Assembly: GCA_001910725.1 (NCBI GenBank)
Contig: MJGA01000003.1
Location: 1,736,001-1,800,000, forward strand
DNA: 64,000 bases
Source: Phanerodontia chrysosporium
Lineage: Eukaryota; Basidiomycota; Agaricomycetes; Polyporales; Phanerochaetaceae
Direction of reading: 5' to 3'
Positions 42,707-54,254 of the stretch are shown piece by piece. Position numbers and translations under genes: made by a program. The stretch's first letter is position 1. Every line of letters starts with the position of its first letter. The notes under the pieces were generated by a model. It ran no database searches. It was not told where the DNA came from and saw only the letters and a program-made list of their open reading frames with translations.

Positions 42707-45283
42707 TCAATCTTCGTCCTCATGTTTACTCATGCCCGCGCTCCATACCGTACTGCCGCTACCGCTGCGGCGAGACGAGCGTCGGTCTCCACTGCGGCGT
42801 ACGATCTCGGTGAAGCCGCTGCCAGCTCCCTTCGCTATCTCAGCGCTGAGCTGGCGTTCATGGGCATCGAGAGCGGCAAGCGAGTTCTCGGCCTCGACTT
42901 GTTCGAGGACTTCCTGTGTCAAGCCAGGTGCGGCAGACGAGGAGCGGGTGTTACTGCCTGAGGAGTTCACGGAGGCTGTCTCGGAAGCGGTGTTGTTAGA
43001 GGAAGAGCGGCGGAAGAAGGAAAAGCGGCTGGTAGGAGTAGGAGCAGCAACGGGGACGGTAGGCGTAGCAGGAACGGTTCCCGGAGTAGAGAAGCTCTTC
43101 AGCATCGGTGGAAGGGGTGAAGGAGGCGAAGGGGACTTCTCGATGCCCATGAGCTTCATTGTCGCGTTTAGTCGCTCGCGTTCCTTGCGATCCTCTTCAT
43201 CTTCGAGAGTATCCAGCTTCCGCGCGCTTGTAACGAGGGGCGTACCAGCTTTGAGTGTCAACGGACGCAGATTTGCAGGAGCATTTGCGTTTGCCTTCTT
43301 GTCACCACCAAACATGGAGAACGCCGACCAGTCAAACGACAGCGACCGCCTCGAAGCACGCGTCGAGGGTGCCGCCTTCGGAGGATCGTTTTGTGCTGCA
43401 GCTGCCTTGGCTGCACTGATAGACTCAAACGTGGTGAGGCGTTCCGGTTGTGGAAGGTTGGGGCTGGTATGCGTAGTGGACGGAGTAGAACGCGAGAACA
43501 TGGCTGACTGCGGGCGTGCCTTAGGCTTCTGTGGGCTAGGAGGGGGCCGTGGGCTGAACGCTGACTGAGGAGGAGCAGGCGACTTCTCGTAATCTATAGC
43601 CAGGACATGCTCGAAGCCTTCCTGAGAAATGATACGGTCGATAATCTTTGAAGCATAGAGCGAGAGCGCCTTGTTGGCGTCCTTAAGACTCTTCACTTCG
43701 TTCCTGAGACTCTCAATGTCGTCAGGAATAGAGGCAGAGGGCTCAAGAGAACTATCCGCCTGCGAGCGCGCTTTACGATCCGACTCCGCAGGCTTCTTCT
43801 GTTTGCGAGCCTTGTTGTCAGCGTCGACTCCATCGCCAAGAGGGCCCTGGCCGTCCAGCATGTCCTTGTTCTCAGCACGACCAAGTTCCGCCGCCAAGTC
43901 AAGGCCAGGTCCAGTGATAGGCAAATTGGCAAGTGACTCTCCCCGAGGCGCGACGACGGACGACCGCCTCCGACCATGTCTGCTCCGTGTGCCCTTTCCG
44001 ACGCTATGCGCGTCGGCGTCCGGCTCGTCGACTTGACCGAACTTCGGGTCGAGCTCGGGCTCCGGTTCATCACCGCGCGTCTCCTCTTCCTCGTGCTCCT
44101 CGGCAAGCTCGTGGACGGGGTCAAGGACGCTGCGGCCGGTCTCCCGGCTCTGCAAGCTGTGCGCATCCTGGTCACCGTCGTCTTCAGAGACAGGACTTGC
44201 TTGCCGGTCGCTCCGCGCGCCACCCATCCTGAGGATGTCGAACTGACCGCTGAGCGTCTTCTCCCGAAGAAGGATATTGTAGGACTCATTCTCCTCCTGC
44301 AGTTCGCGATTGACGCGTTTAAGATCGTTCAGCTGTGATTGAAGGAGGTGCAGGGTCGACTGGAGGGATGCATGCGACGTCGACAGAGTGGAGAGTTCGA
44401 GCTTCAGGGCAGTCATCTCGGCTGGCTCCTGTTGGGGATCCGACATGTCTTGCTTGACAGTTAATTGGGGTTCGGGTCGTGTCGACTCGACCTCTGGCTC
44501 CGCCTCGGACTCGGCAACAGAGAGTGTTGACGGGGATGGGGGTGCAGCATTGCTAAGTTTACGAGCCTGGCTTAGGGACAATATACGAGATTTGAGGTGC
44601 TGCTCGTTGTCGTAGAACGCTTGACGCTCGGCTTCGAACGTCGCGGTCTGAGTATGGTGAGTATTATGGGAGAGGGGCGTGAGCATTAATCTAACTGCAC
44701 CTGTTCATTGTATCTTCGCTGCGTATCGCGCTTCTCTTTCTCAAGCTCGCGGACCTGACTTCGAAGCTTGTCAATGACTTCGATCCGGGCAGCAAGGTCC
44801 TCCTCCATGCGGCTCTGGTCCGCATAGAGCTCAGAAACACGTGTCTCTGCAGCATTGAGGGCGGAGGTGAGATTGTTGTTCTCGCTCCTAAGGGTTGCAA
44901 TGATTTGCTCCTTGTCTTGAAGTTGCACGAGGAGCTTTCCGCGTGGAAGGGGCGTGTAAGGGCTTCCGTGTGACCGAACATACAAGACAGCACAATACCT
45001 TTTCCTTCTCCTCCGTTTCATGCTTGAGTGACGCACTGAGGGACTCTCGAGTGTCGCGCAAGCCGCTGCCAGCAGTCGACAAGGGCGTGGCAGCGGTCTT
45101 CGCGGAGACGGACTGTCTACGCGCAGGCCCACTCAACGAGGTCGATAGACGAGCGGAGGCAGCAGCCTTGGCTGTTGCGCCCTTCGGAAGCGTAGATGTC
45201 TGGGGCGCGCCAGTGGAGACGGAGACAGTTGGGGGCGATCGCCTGAGCGGTGCCGAGGGCGGCCTGGAGGCAGCGGTGGACAT
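42707..45283 (-). CDS. Coiled-coil protein of unknown function
   Basis: Start at 45283 (MSTAASRPPSAPLRRSPP). A basic, Ser/Ala-rich head is followed by long coiled coils: LLVQLQDKEQIIATLRSENN, LAARIEVIDKLRSQVRELEK, and after an intron TATFEAERQAFYDNEQHLKS; then ALKLELSTLSTSHASLQSTL and DLKRVNRELQEENESYNILL with the block LREKTLSGQFDIL. A second short helical block (SLYASKIIDRIISQEGFEHV) precedes a Ser/Pro-rich C-terminus ending in a basic tail. Introns near 44690 and 44940-45000. Architecture resembles cytoskeleton- or septum-associated scaffold proteins, but I cannot assign a family. Head-to-head with the XRCC2-like gene, 374 bp apart. Confidence 0.75.
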
Positions 45284-45657
45284 GTCGGCGGTGTGTGAGG
45301 TTTGCGTTTCAGGCAGGTACGTTCGTCAAAATCGTGAAAATTACTGGGAAACAGAGAGAGACGGGAGATGGACTTTCATGCGGACAAGGAGGAAGGAGAG
45401 ACAGTCTGGCCGTTGTCATGCACAGCGACGGCGCGCACATCACTCGTCCCAACTCCTGCAACTATACCGACGCCACGTGCCCCACATCACCCATCACCCT
45501 CCGGTCCCTGCACGCTCAATTTGGCTATTCCTGTTGTTCCCCTCCCTCCAGCGTGATGGAGCCCGAGCTCACTGCCCACAGCCTTTTGCAGAGGTCCACT
45601 CCGAGACCCTTCAAACAGTGTGTACTTTGCGTTGTTGCCTCGCACGTGTACTGAACC
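45284..45657. other. Divergent promoter region, coiled-coil gene/XRCC2
   Basis: 374 bp spacer between two start codons on opposite strands. No coding region is supported. No clear TATA box. Confidence 0.45.
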
Positions 45658-46787
45658 ATGCAGTTGCTCGTTTCTATAAGGAGAGACGATGCCGCTGGTG
45701 AGATACAATTGTTCTCGTGGCGCGAGAAACTCACCCTTGACACTACACAGATGGCCACAATTCAGACTTGTCGCGATCAGAACCCACAAAGCACCTGTTC
45801 AGCCATGGGAACGTCGTCGAGCTGCAGGGGCCTCCAGGTTCTGCAAAGACGCAACTCGTATACGATGCCATCACATCTTGTATCCTGCCCGAATACTGCG
45901 CAGACATCCAACTGGGCGGATGGAACCAAGCTGCCATAGTACTCGACACTGACGAGAGTTTCGATATTCACCAGCTCCATCGGCTACTGCACGCGAAAAT
46001 CGAGGCTGCTGCTGGGAACGGCCACGCGTTGGGCGACTCAGATATCGCGACAACACTTGAGGAGGCGCTCCGTAACCTCCACATATTCTGTCCCCAATCC
46101 TCCTTCCAAGTCGCGGCCACAATTTTGAGCCTACCACAATATCATTGGAACGAACCGCATATACAGCAACGCGAGATAGGGTTGGTCGCTGTCGACTCCC
46201 TGAGCACTTTCTACTGGGAGGACCGATTCACGGTCGAGCAACTTCGTGGCGGACAGTCATTCTCCGGAGCTGACGTTCATACGCCGTTCCGCCACATAAT
46301 CGCTGCGCTGGAAAAACTCAGGTCTGCCTATCGTCCCCTCATACTCGTCACCAACTGGGGTCTTAGTCCACTCGATAAGGACGTCCCACCTTCTACAGAC
46401 TCCCCTTACTTCCGTCAACATCTATACCCATCGGCACCTGGTGTTTCTGGCATAGTCTCAGGCGAACACGGACTCCAAGCTCCGAGCATGTCAGAATTCC
46501 GACAAACACTACCTGCTTCCACCGCTACAGGGGCGGATACTCGCGGCGCAGCGCGTGCTCTAGCCACTCTGCCAATCACCCACCACATCACACTCTTGCC
46601 CGACCCACGTCGATCGGACCCTGTTATCCAGAACATAGGCGAGGTCAATACACCGCCGCGAGAGGTCGACTCCAACCGCATCCGAGGATTCATTCGCAAA
46701 CCCGGCAGAACTACTGCCGAGGAATTCATGGTATACGTCGGTGGTTCTGGCGTCATACTGGAACCAAGCGATATGTTTCGAGGATAA
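45658..46787 (+). CDS. XRCC2: XRCC2-like RecA/RAD51-family ATPase
   Basis: RAD51 paralogues such as XRCC2 help load RAD51 during homologous recombination. Two exons: 45658-45697 and 45751-46787 (1,077 nt, 358 residues). The 40-nt first exon gives MQLLVSIRRDDAADGHNSD after splicing. Walker A is GPPGSAKT (family consensus GPxGxGKT), Walker B region is IGLVAVDSLSTFYWEDR, which closely matches the XRCC2 DSLSAFYW signature. PLILVTNWGLSPLDKD follows. The C-terminal half contains a conserved ITHHITLLPDPR strand and ends EEFMVYVGGSGVILEPSDMF. Ser replaces the first variable Gly of the P-loop, as allowed in XRCC2, whose ATP binding is not always essential. Frame intact. Confidence 0.8.
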
Positions 46788-47348
46788 TCACTGTGCACAG
46801 TATCCATGCCTGTCTTCTGATATCAGCACTTCTTGCAACAATAGGTCCGTAAGTCAACAGTCGTGTAATATACAGGTCGGGCCACGAGCATCGTGCGTTT
46901 CTCTCCCTAGGTGGCTCACGTATGGCGGTGGTGCGTCAGTACGACAAGTTTTAGGTCATACATACGGCAACTCAGACCACTATCGCGCGTAGTGTTTCCT
47001 GCAGTGCTATCGAGACTTGTGGAGAGTGGCACCGACCTAGCGTCTGCGTCCTCTGTTGTTTCGTCAGCTATGTGGATCAAAAAGGTCGATTGCAGCTGCG
47101 CCACTGTGCGCCTCCTACTGGGTTGGTACAGTGATGTTGCTATCGGAATGCAATACAGCGGAAAGCCCAAATCCACGTCGTGGATCAGTGAATTCTAGGG
47201 ATACATAGAGCAGAAATGCTACTAGGAAGTCCTGGTATATATGGAGAGTAAGACTAATGGTGCTACAATGAAGAGTCCGATATAAGTCCTTCGGTATACG
47301 CGAGTATTATCAGATGGGTAGAGTAGATGTCCGGGGTACCAACTTCAC
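46788..47348. other. Convergent intergenic spacer
   Basis: 561 bp between the XRCC2-like stop and the stop of the second adenylating enzyme. No gene seen; small overlapping frames only. Confidence 0.5.
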
Positions 47349-49019
47349 TCAGTGCCGAACACTGGCATAGGCCTTATCCAACTCCTCGCGGAACTGGTCC
47401 TCGACAGCCTGCCGCCGGATGTTGCCCTTCGTAGCGGTGCGCGGGAGCTTTGTCCCAGGAGGGACCACAAAGATGAGCTCCGCGCTCGTGATGCTCTCGT
47501 GGAGGTAGCGGCGGGCGTGGAAGTGACGCGTGCGGCGGAGGATGTCGCGCTTGACCTTCTCCGGCGCGAGGCCCGGCTCGCCTCGACGAACAGCGCGGGC
47601 GAGGGGCGCCCGTTGCCGACGACGACGCACTCGACGACGAGGTCCGCGCACGTCATGCGCACGTTGTCCTCGATCGCGCGCGTGTCGCAGCGCAGCGAGT
47701 TCTCGGACTTGATCCAGTCGTCGTTGCGCCCGCGCGACACCCACGCCCCGGGCGCGGCCTCCTGGAACAGGTCCCCCGTGTGGTAGTGCCCGTCCGCGGC
47801 GCGCAGCGCGACGTCCGGGCAGTCTCCCGACTCGGACAGGATCACGAGCTCGCAGAGCTGCGCGTTCGCGTTCACCGGGTCCTCGCTGGCGTCGGCATCC
47901 GACTCGAGCGGGAAGAAGCCGTAGCGCGTGCCCTCGATGGGGCGCAGGAAGCGGGCCTCGGGACCCTTGCCGCCGATGGACAGCAGCATCGCGCTGCACT
48001 CCGTACTGCCAAAGAGGTTGATCAAGTTGATGCCCTTCTCGTACGCCCAATTCTCCTCGTCGGTGGACAAGGCAAGACCAGAGTAGAGGACCTCGTCCAA
48101 GCCCTGGAGGAGCGCGAGAAGCTTGGGGTCCTGCCGTGACTGTTTGAGGTGAGTAGCGAGGAAAGTGGCGAACTGGTTCAACCGGTTGAGCCCACAGCGT
48201 GTGATCATGTCCACCAGCTCCTCAGACGAGAAGGCGATCTTCGTCGGCTGAATGACGCAGGACCCGTGTTGGAGAGACCCTATCAGCATGGAGGTCTGGC
48301 CGATGTGGCACATCGAACCCATCCACACAGTCACATCCTGGCGCGCTTCATCCTTCGGAACACTGAAGATATACGTCTTCTTGACAATGGCGTCCAACCA
48401 TTTGTACGTGCAGCGGACGAGCTTTGGCGAGCCGGACGTAGAACCGGACGTATGGAAGATCATGGCAATATCCTCCTCCGTGGGCGCAAAGTCGTCGCAA
48501 AGCGCGACGTCCTCTACTTCTGGAAGCTCCGTGAATAGAGCCTTGTAGACGGGAACGGAAAAGTTGGATGTGGCGGACTCGTACGACGGGTCGTAGACGA
48601 GCGCCTTCGCTCCTGCTTTGCGCAGGAGCTCGTTCACGACATCGGGGTTCGGCAGACGGAGGGAGAAGAGTTGGGGTATATACCCCGCCTTGAAGATGCC
48701 GTATATGTGGAGCACGTCAATGTAGGTCATGCCACCGAGCCTGCAACGCTTTGGTTAGTCTCACTTCTACTGTGCAGAAGAACGAAAGCACATACCATAA
48801 CGCCACAACAGAGCGGCGCTCAATCCCAGCTTTCGAGAGGAGCGCAGTCCAGTAGCGAGCGTACCGGTCGACGTCGCTGCCGAAGCGGGCATAGTTGATG
48901 CTCTTCCATTCGGCGACCTCGTCGGAGTCAGGCTTGAGGCGGGGTACCCTGAAGACCGGGCGCGAAGGGTAGAGAGCGCAGGCCTGGTCAAGCACAGTCA
49001 GGTGAGTACGAAGAGACAT
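47349..49019 (-). CDS. NRPS-like carboxylate-adenylating enzyme, copy 2 (one one-base deficit)
   Basis: Paralogue of the gene at 39387-41097 in opposite orientation. Exons 49019-48796 and 48740-47349 total 1,616 nt; with one base added near 47575 the protein is 538 residues. Start at 49019 (MSLRTHLTVLDQACALYPS) aligns with the start of copy 1. Motifs: MIFHTSGSTSGSPKLVRC, GSMCHIGQT, NLFGSTECSAMLLS, DGHYHTGDLFQE, RNDDWIKSENSLRCDT and PRTATKGNIRRQAVED. The first intron (after W, before LGGM) is at the same place as in copy 1, but the second intron of copy 1, inside WMGSMCHIG, is absent. The 3' half is markedly GC-richer than copy 1. Substrate unknown. Confidence 0.85.
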
Positions 49020-50522
49020 GCGTTTGGAAGTTGGTAGAGGAGGAAAGATGCAGGAACCGCCAGGCCTAGGACTCACTTTTAAAGGGCCTTGGGCTGAGGA
49101 TGTGCCTCGAGTCACCGTCGCATGCTATGCGAGTGGCGGTATCCCGTAGCCAGGATGTTCCTTGCAGTGTGACACGGATACAAGGACGTGGTTGAGGACA
49201 GACCGAAGAGGGAGAGTCTGCGCCGGTGCCGACCAAATTTCGGTGTACAGCAACTGGGAACAGTGAGCGGAGATGGAACTTATACTATCATCGCGTCTGG
49301 ATTGCATCGCGTGCACTGAGCTGGGGTGACAGCTCCGCCGCAGGAAAAGTGGTGCGAACACATCGTGGACCTGAAGCGTCTTAGGGCGCTGCACCCGGGG
49401 CTGCGTGGAGGCCGTGGCTATCAGGATCCCAGTCAGCGTCGAGTCACCGTAAGAACAAGAGCACCTACTGGAAGTGGCCTGGAAGCTGGGATCAGAATTT
49501 GGAGGCATTGCTGAGAGCTCGACGGCGGCGGTGAGCGGCATGACTGGTTGTATTTGGTGCTGAGATCATTCTCCGTGCTCTGCGGCACAAGCCTTTCCGC
49601 AAGCTTATCCAGAAATCCACCCTTCAGAAAACTCGGATGCTGGACAAAGACTGCGAGAGACACACCTCTGAGACATGTTCTCTGTCGCCTCTCGCGCATG
49701 GCTGTTCGAAATCTCCTGCGGAGGAGCGTTCCATGCGTTGTGGCCAACGTTGGCAGACGCGATCTTTCGGCGTCAAATCACACCGTTGGCCGAATCTGGC
49801 AACTCTGATGGTTGAACACTCCCTTGCAACAACATGCACAGGCGCACTGTACCGCACCCGTTGCTCCAGGGATGGCTGTATCTTTCTTTTCTTTGAGGGC
49901 CGTGCATATGTGGCATAGACACCTATGCAGAAAAGGGCATGCCTACTGTCCTCGACGTGAATATGGGAGCACCGCCTAGTACCATGAGTCAGAAGACTGG
50001 CGCCGTTGGCACGGCAGGGAGACGAACAGATATCCGCAGGATTACAATCAGCAAGCGGCGCTTGCTCCTCAAACGTTGCTCGAATCAGCATGACCGGAAA
50101 TCGAGGTGCACAGCGTCTTGAAAGCCGACACATCATTCTCCAAGTTGGCAGCATCTTCCGCACCAGATATCCGTCAAGGCCGCGTTCCAAGAGGCAGTAA
50201 TGTCCAGTGCGCATAATTGTACATATTAGGAAAACGTCTTATAAGTCTAAGTTTAACATGTACAGAAAACCCGGAGCATGAAGAACCTGAGGTGGTGATA
50301 CACTAGTGTACAGTACAACAAGGGATAAATAGTAATAGACATGGACGCTTGGTATCCGGGTATCTGAACGTCGGAAAATTCGGACTAGCGTTCTCCGGTT
50401 CCTAGACGCGCTCCTGACTCAGAGTGACTCCCTCCCCTTCATATAATGGGAAACCCGATGGGTGCCCGACGAGCATCGCACGCCTGGCCACCCCGCGCAA
50501 GTGGACGGCGACGAGTGCCAGC
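49020..50522. other. Intergenic region, 1.5 kb
   Basis: A TATA-like TTTAAAAG (minus strand, about 49074-49083) lies about 60 bp upstream of adenylating enzyme copy 2. The rest has no supported gene. The right end (50220-50340) is AT-richer and may hold the 3' end of the F-box gene transcript. Confidence 0.4.
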
Positions 50523-51936
50523 TCACGCGGAGGAGCACGTCGACTCAGGGCCACAGGAGTCACCGCAACAGATGCCCTCGTAGTACTCCTGCAGACGTGG
50601 GATCGCGAGCGCAGGGTCGGCCGGGATTTCTATGCACGGGGCACGAAAGGACTGGGCGTCGCTGGCGGCGGCCACGCTCTCGTAAATGTCGTTCACGGTG
50701 GAGACGGTGATGTTCGCGAGGCGCTTGTAGAAATCCGACTCCTTGCGCTCCTCGCAGAGGGTCATGAAGTCCTGGAGCGCAGCGCACATGTCCGCGACGT
50801 CGTCCTCGTGGCAGCGGATCGCAAGCTCTTCGACGGGCGAGCCCGAGAGCGTTGCGAGGGTGTCGACGACGTTCTCAACGGGGAAGAGGGGCGTCAGGTG
50901 GATCTTCCTGAGCTTTTTGAGGGGCGTCTCCTTGGACTTTTCGAAGGCATACGTCTCGGCAGAGATGGCCGTGTTGAGCGAGAACTCATCTACGGTGTGG
51001 CCGATGTTGCCTACGATGCGTTCCGTGCAGACGCGGTTATAGTCCTGGCTCTCGTGGTAGCAACTACCGAGATCTAGGTACTCGAGTGAGCAGAAGATGG
51101 GAACCACAGCCCACTTGGGGTCGCCCAAGTGAGTGTCGCGGATGCGAAGGGTTTTCAGAGTGGGCAGGCGGAGCAGCGACGGAAGAGAGAGCTCGTGGCC
51201 CAGGAGGGGATGGTCAGGAATTGCCTCGTCCCCCTTGACTACGGGGACAAAAGGATAGGCTCCGACGAGCTCGGGGGCGTGGAGAGCGGATCGTGAGATC
51301 CTGTCCAAGGACAGCTCCGTGAGGTTGGGCACCGAAGCAGCAATCGAGACGACCAGCCGCTCGCTCCTGTGAACAGACCAGCCATCAGTTGATCGTCATT
51401 AACATGCGTGGGCATCCGGAGGTACTCACAAGAGACTGGTTTGCTCATCGCCACAGTGATTGATGGCCAGAGTGCGCAAAGCCCGGAGATCCGTGAAGCA
51501 CGAAATCACGCTCTTGTCGAGGGTCGCTGCGAGGTTGAGCGTGAGCTGCTCGAGCTGGGTGCATTGGCTAAGGAGCCGGGAGCACTGCTCGGAAACTAGG
51601 GTGCTGTCCGAGGCCGCAACATGGCCAGCGGTGGCAGACTTGGTGCAGATGGAGAGCTGGCGGATGTATCGATGGTAGGATGGCGGGACGTTTCCTAGAT
51701 AGGAATGCACCGCCTCGATACTCTTGAGGTCGACGACCTGTACGAGAGCGGTTAGAACGGCGCGGGGTACCCTGTTTGGGAGAGCCTACCCTCCAGAGGG
51801 CCGGGATGGCAAGGGTGTAGGCCTGCTTGGAGACCCTGGAGAAGCTGTGGACGTCGTTGGTGTCGAGCGACTCTACGATGGAGAGCTTGATCTCGACGGG
51901 GAGCTGTTCCCATGAGCAGGCCGCCTGTGCGAACAT
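50523..51936 (-). CDS. F-box protein with leucine-rich-repeat-like region
   Basis: F-box proteins recruit substrates to SCF ubiquitin ligases. Start at 51936; residues 8-50 form an F-box (WEQLPVEIKLSIVESLDTND, then VHSFSRVSKQAYTLAIPALW). Introns lie near 51720-51790 and 51368-51430. Downstream leucine-rich units include SRLLSQCTQLEQLTLNLAAT, LRALRTLAINHCGDEQTSL, VPNLTELSLDRISRSAL, LPTLKTLRIRDTHLGDPK and SLEYLDLGSCYHESQDY. The protein ends in a Cys-containing tail (EYYEGICCGDSCGPESTC), which is unusual for the class. Basidiomycetes carry large lineage-specific families of such proteins. Target unknown. Confidence 0.8.
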
Positions 51937-54254
51937 GACAAAAGGTGAGGCGAGGGAGTGGAGGGTGTTCGGATGGGCTGAGATGGGATGGGCTGGTGGG
52001 GGACGGCGGCTGATAGGGAGAGGCTGTTAAATACAAAAGCTGGTACGAGAGGATGGCCCGAAGAGGTCGGCAGAAGCAGCGCGAGTGTGTGGCTCGCGAG
52101 TTGTCCGGCGTTGGACGGGCCTCCAATCAATCTTCCCAACGCCCTTGCACCGCCACCGCCTCTCCGCCAAACTCTCTTGCCCATCCCGCCGCCCGCCTCC
52201 GCGTCCCTATCCGGCGTCGCCAGCGGCGTGGATCCAACAACTCCAGAAATTTGCGGCCTGTTCGCTGCCTTCAACCGCCAACTCATCACCCCCACACGCC
52301 AGATCTACAGCCAGCAGCGACGCCCACAGCGACTCCGGAGTCGGACGAACTGTCAAAACCACCGGCTATGCACCCTGCCCTGATTTAGACCTTGTCTTGC
52401 TCGCAGCCCTCCACGCGAGCCACCCTGCGTCACCCAGTCATAATCTTCCCGTAAGGTTGTGCCTGACCCTAATAATATATGCAACGCCGTTTTCATAATC
52501 GTTAGTCTCGCGTGCGCGCCGTTGCCCCTCGCACGTCTTGTCCCGCCCTTTGTCCCACCCTCTGGTGCATCAGCTCAGCATGACATCGCGTATGCTCTCG
52601 CCGCCGCTGCATTCACCCCCTTCGTCCCGCTGTCGGACGCGATAGAGGCGCGGACAGGGCAGTGCTGCCCGAACAACGCTCTGAACGCTAACCGGACCCC
52701 ACACGCTTTGGCTCGCCTCCGAGCACATCGCGTCTCGATGTCTCCCGCTGATGGCCAGGACCCAAAGCATTCTTCTCGTTTCCAGCTACGATCCGTCCAG
52801 CGCGGATTTGCCTCAGAGACGCGCCCTTTGGACGTCGCGCGCTGACCCGCCCTCACACCGCGCGTAGATGAGCGGGCTTTGTCCCCCAGCCCGCTCCAGA
52901 CTCGCCCGCCCGAGTTTACGCCGCAGTCGCTGGCAAGCCACCGTCCGTTCCTGTGCGGAGCCTTCGTATGCTTGGCAAGGGCGCTGACACGAACCCTTTG
53001 CGACGTGTGCGGTGCAGGGCCCTGAGGCTCAAAGCAAGCCATCAATCGCCATGGCCAGGCTGTATCTGGCAGATACGCATGGTGATCCTGTTGCTTCCTC
53101 ATGTAAGGCTATGGCCGGGTCCCGCCCAGGTGCATGGAGGCTGGGCTGCGTCCCCAAGGCACTCTGAACCTTGCCCGGCTGCGGACATCGGCGAAGCGAG
53201 ATGCAGCCCGGGACGCCGCCTGTCGCGCCCTGTTGCACGACGGGTGTCTCACTTCAAGTGCGCTCTCGACACCCACGTCGGAGCGCACGCAGGCCCTTCC
53301 GCTCTCCGTCACTCCGTGCTGCAAGCTCTCGGCGCACCGCGCCGCAGCAGGATCTGTCAGGCCCACAAACTCCCGGGAACGCGTTCGTCCTTACCCGCGC
53401 CGAGCGCTGCACCCTGGCGGTGTCTCCTTCCATCCCGAGTTCCGCTGCGTTCCTCCGAAGCTGCAGCAGCCGCCCCGGTATCCCTGGACTTTCCGCCCGA
53501 GGACAAGCATTGTGGCGAACCTTGCCCGTCGCAGGAAGGCACCCAGCTTTGCAAAAGAGGCTTCTCTCCGGCGTGCACGCGGCACTTACACAACATCCGA
53601 TCTATCGTGCCAATAAGCGTGGCATCCCAAGTAAGAGGACTGCCGATCCGTGGGCCACTGGCCACGCACTTGCGGTGTCCTAGTGCGTCAGCGGGCTTCT
53701 TTGATTCATACAACACCTTCTCCCTGTAGATCCTGGCACGACGGGGCCGCAAGCTATTGCTGGACTGCATGACCGCAGTCGCGCACGCGCTTTGGCACAG
53801 ACTGACGACACGGCCAGTTCTTTCCGCCCAAATTACGGACCTGTCCGTTCCTCTCCGTGGGTACGCACGCCCTCGGGATATGATTGACTTGGCGCAGCAC
53901 TGCGGAGTAGCAGATGCTATCCCGACCAGGTAGGTTCCGGAACAGCCCAGCTTTCCATGCAGCCAACCGGAGGATTAGGCAACCCATAACATTGCTATCT
54001 ATAAGTACATCTAGAAATACAGTACTATGACATAGGTATCATATGCCGAAAGGACGACGTGCGTGTGTGTGTTGCGCGGAGAGGGAAGCAAGAACAGCGA
54101 CTACTACGGATGAAGATGGGGCAAACTAGGGATGTCCTTGGATTGTGAAGGCGACGAGGATCGACAGATAAGTTAGACGGCGAAGTGTGGAAATACGCGC
54201 AACAAAGCACTGAGCCTGGCCAGCCGCCCCTAGCAGGTGGTCTCCAGTCCAGGG
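51937..54254. other. Long intergenic region, GC-rich, 2.3 kb
   Basis: Largest gap in the window. From 52950 to 53730 three plus-strand frames are open at once (the longest 258 codons), together with minus-strand frames, as expected of GC-rich sequence without stop codons rather than of coding DNA. No domain, splice structure or repeat border is visible. It might be a decayed element or non-coding transcript; I cannot tell. Confidence 0.4.

Noticed and set aside
45768..45790. Start of the XRCC2-like protein at 45768
   Set aside because: The triplet is TTG; splicing a 40-nt first exon from the ATG at 45658 gives a proper N-terminus.
449..48740. Programmed frameshifting or a recoding system as the cause of the many frame breaks
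   Set aside because: The sites share no slippery heptamer or downstream structure that I can see, occur in unrelated housekeeping genes and match simple run-length loss. Sequencing error is the simpler explanation.
52950..53729. 258-codon open frame on the plus strand as a gene
   Set aside because: Two other plus-strand frames and minus-strand frames are open over the same GC-rich bases; no domain, intron or conserved motif.
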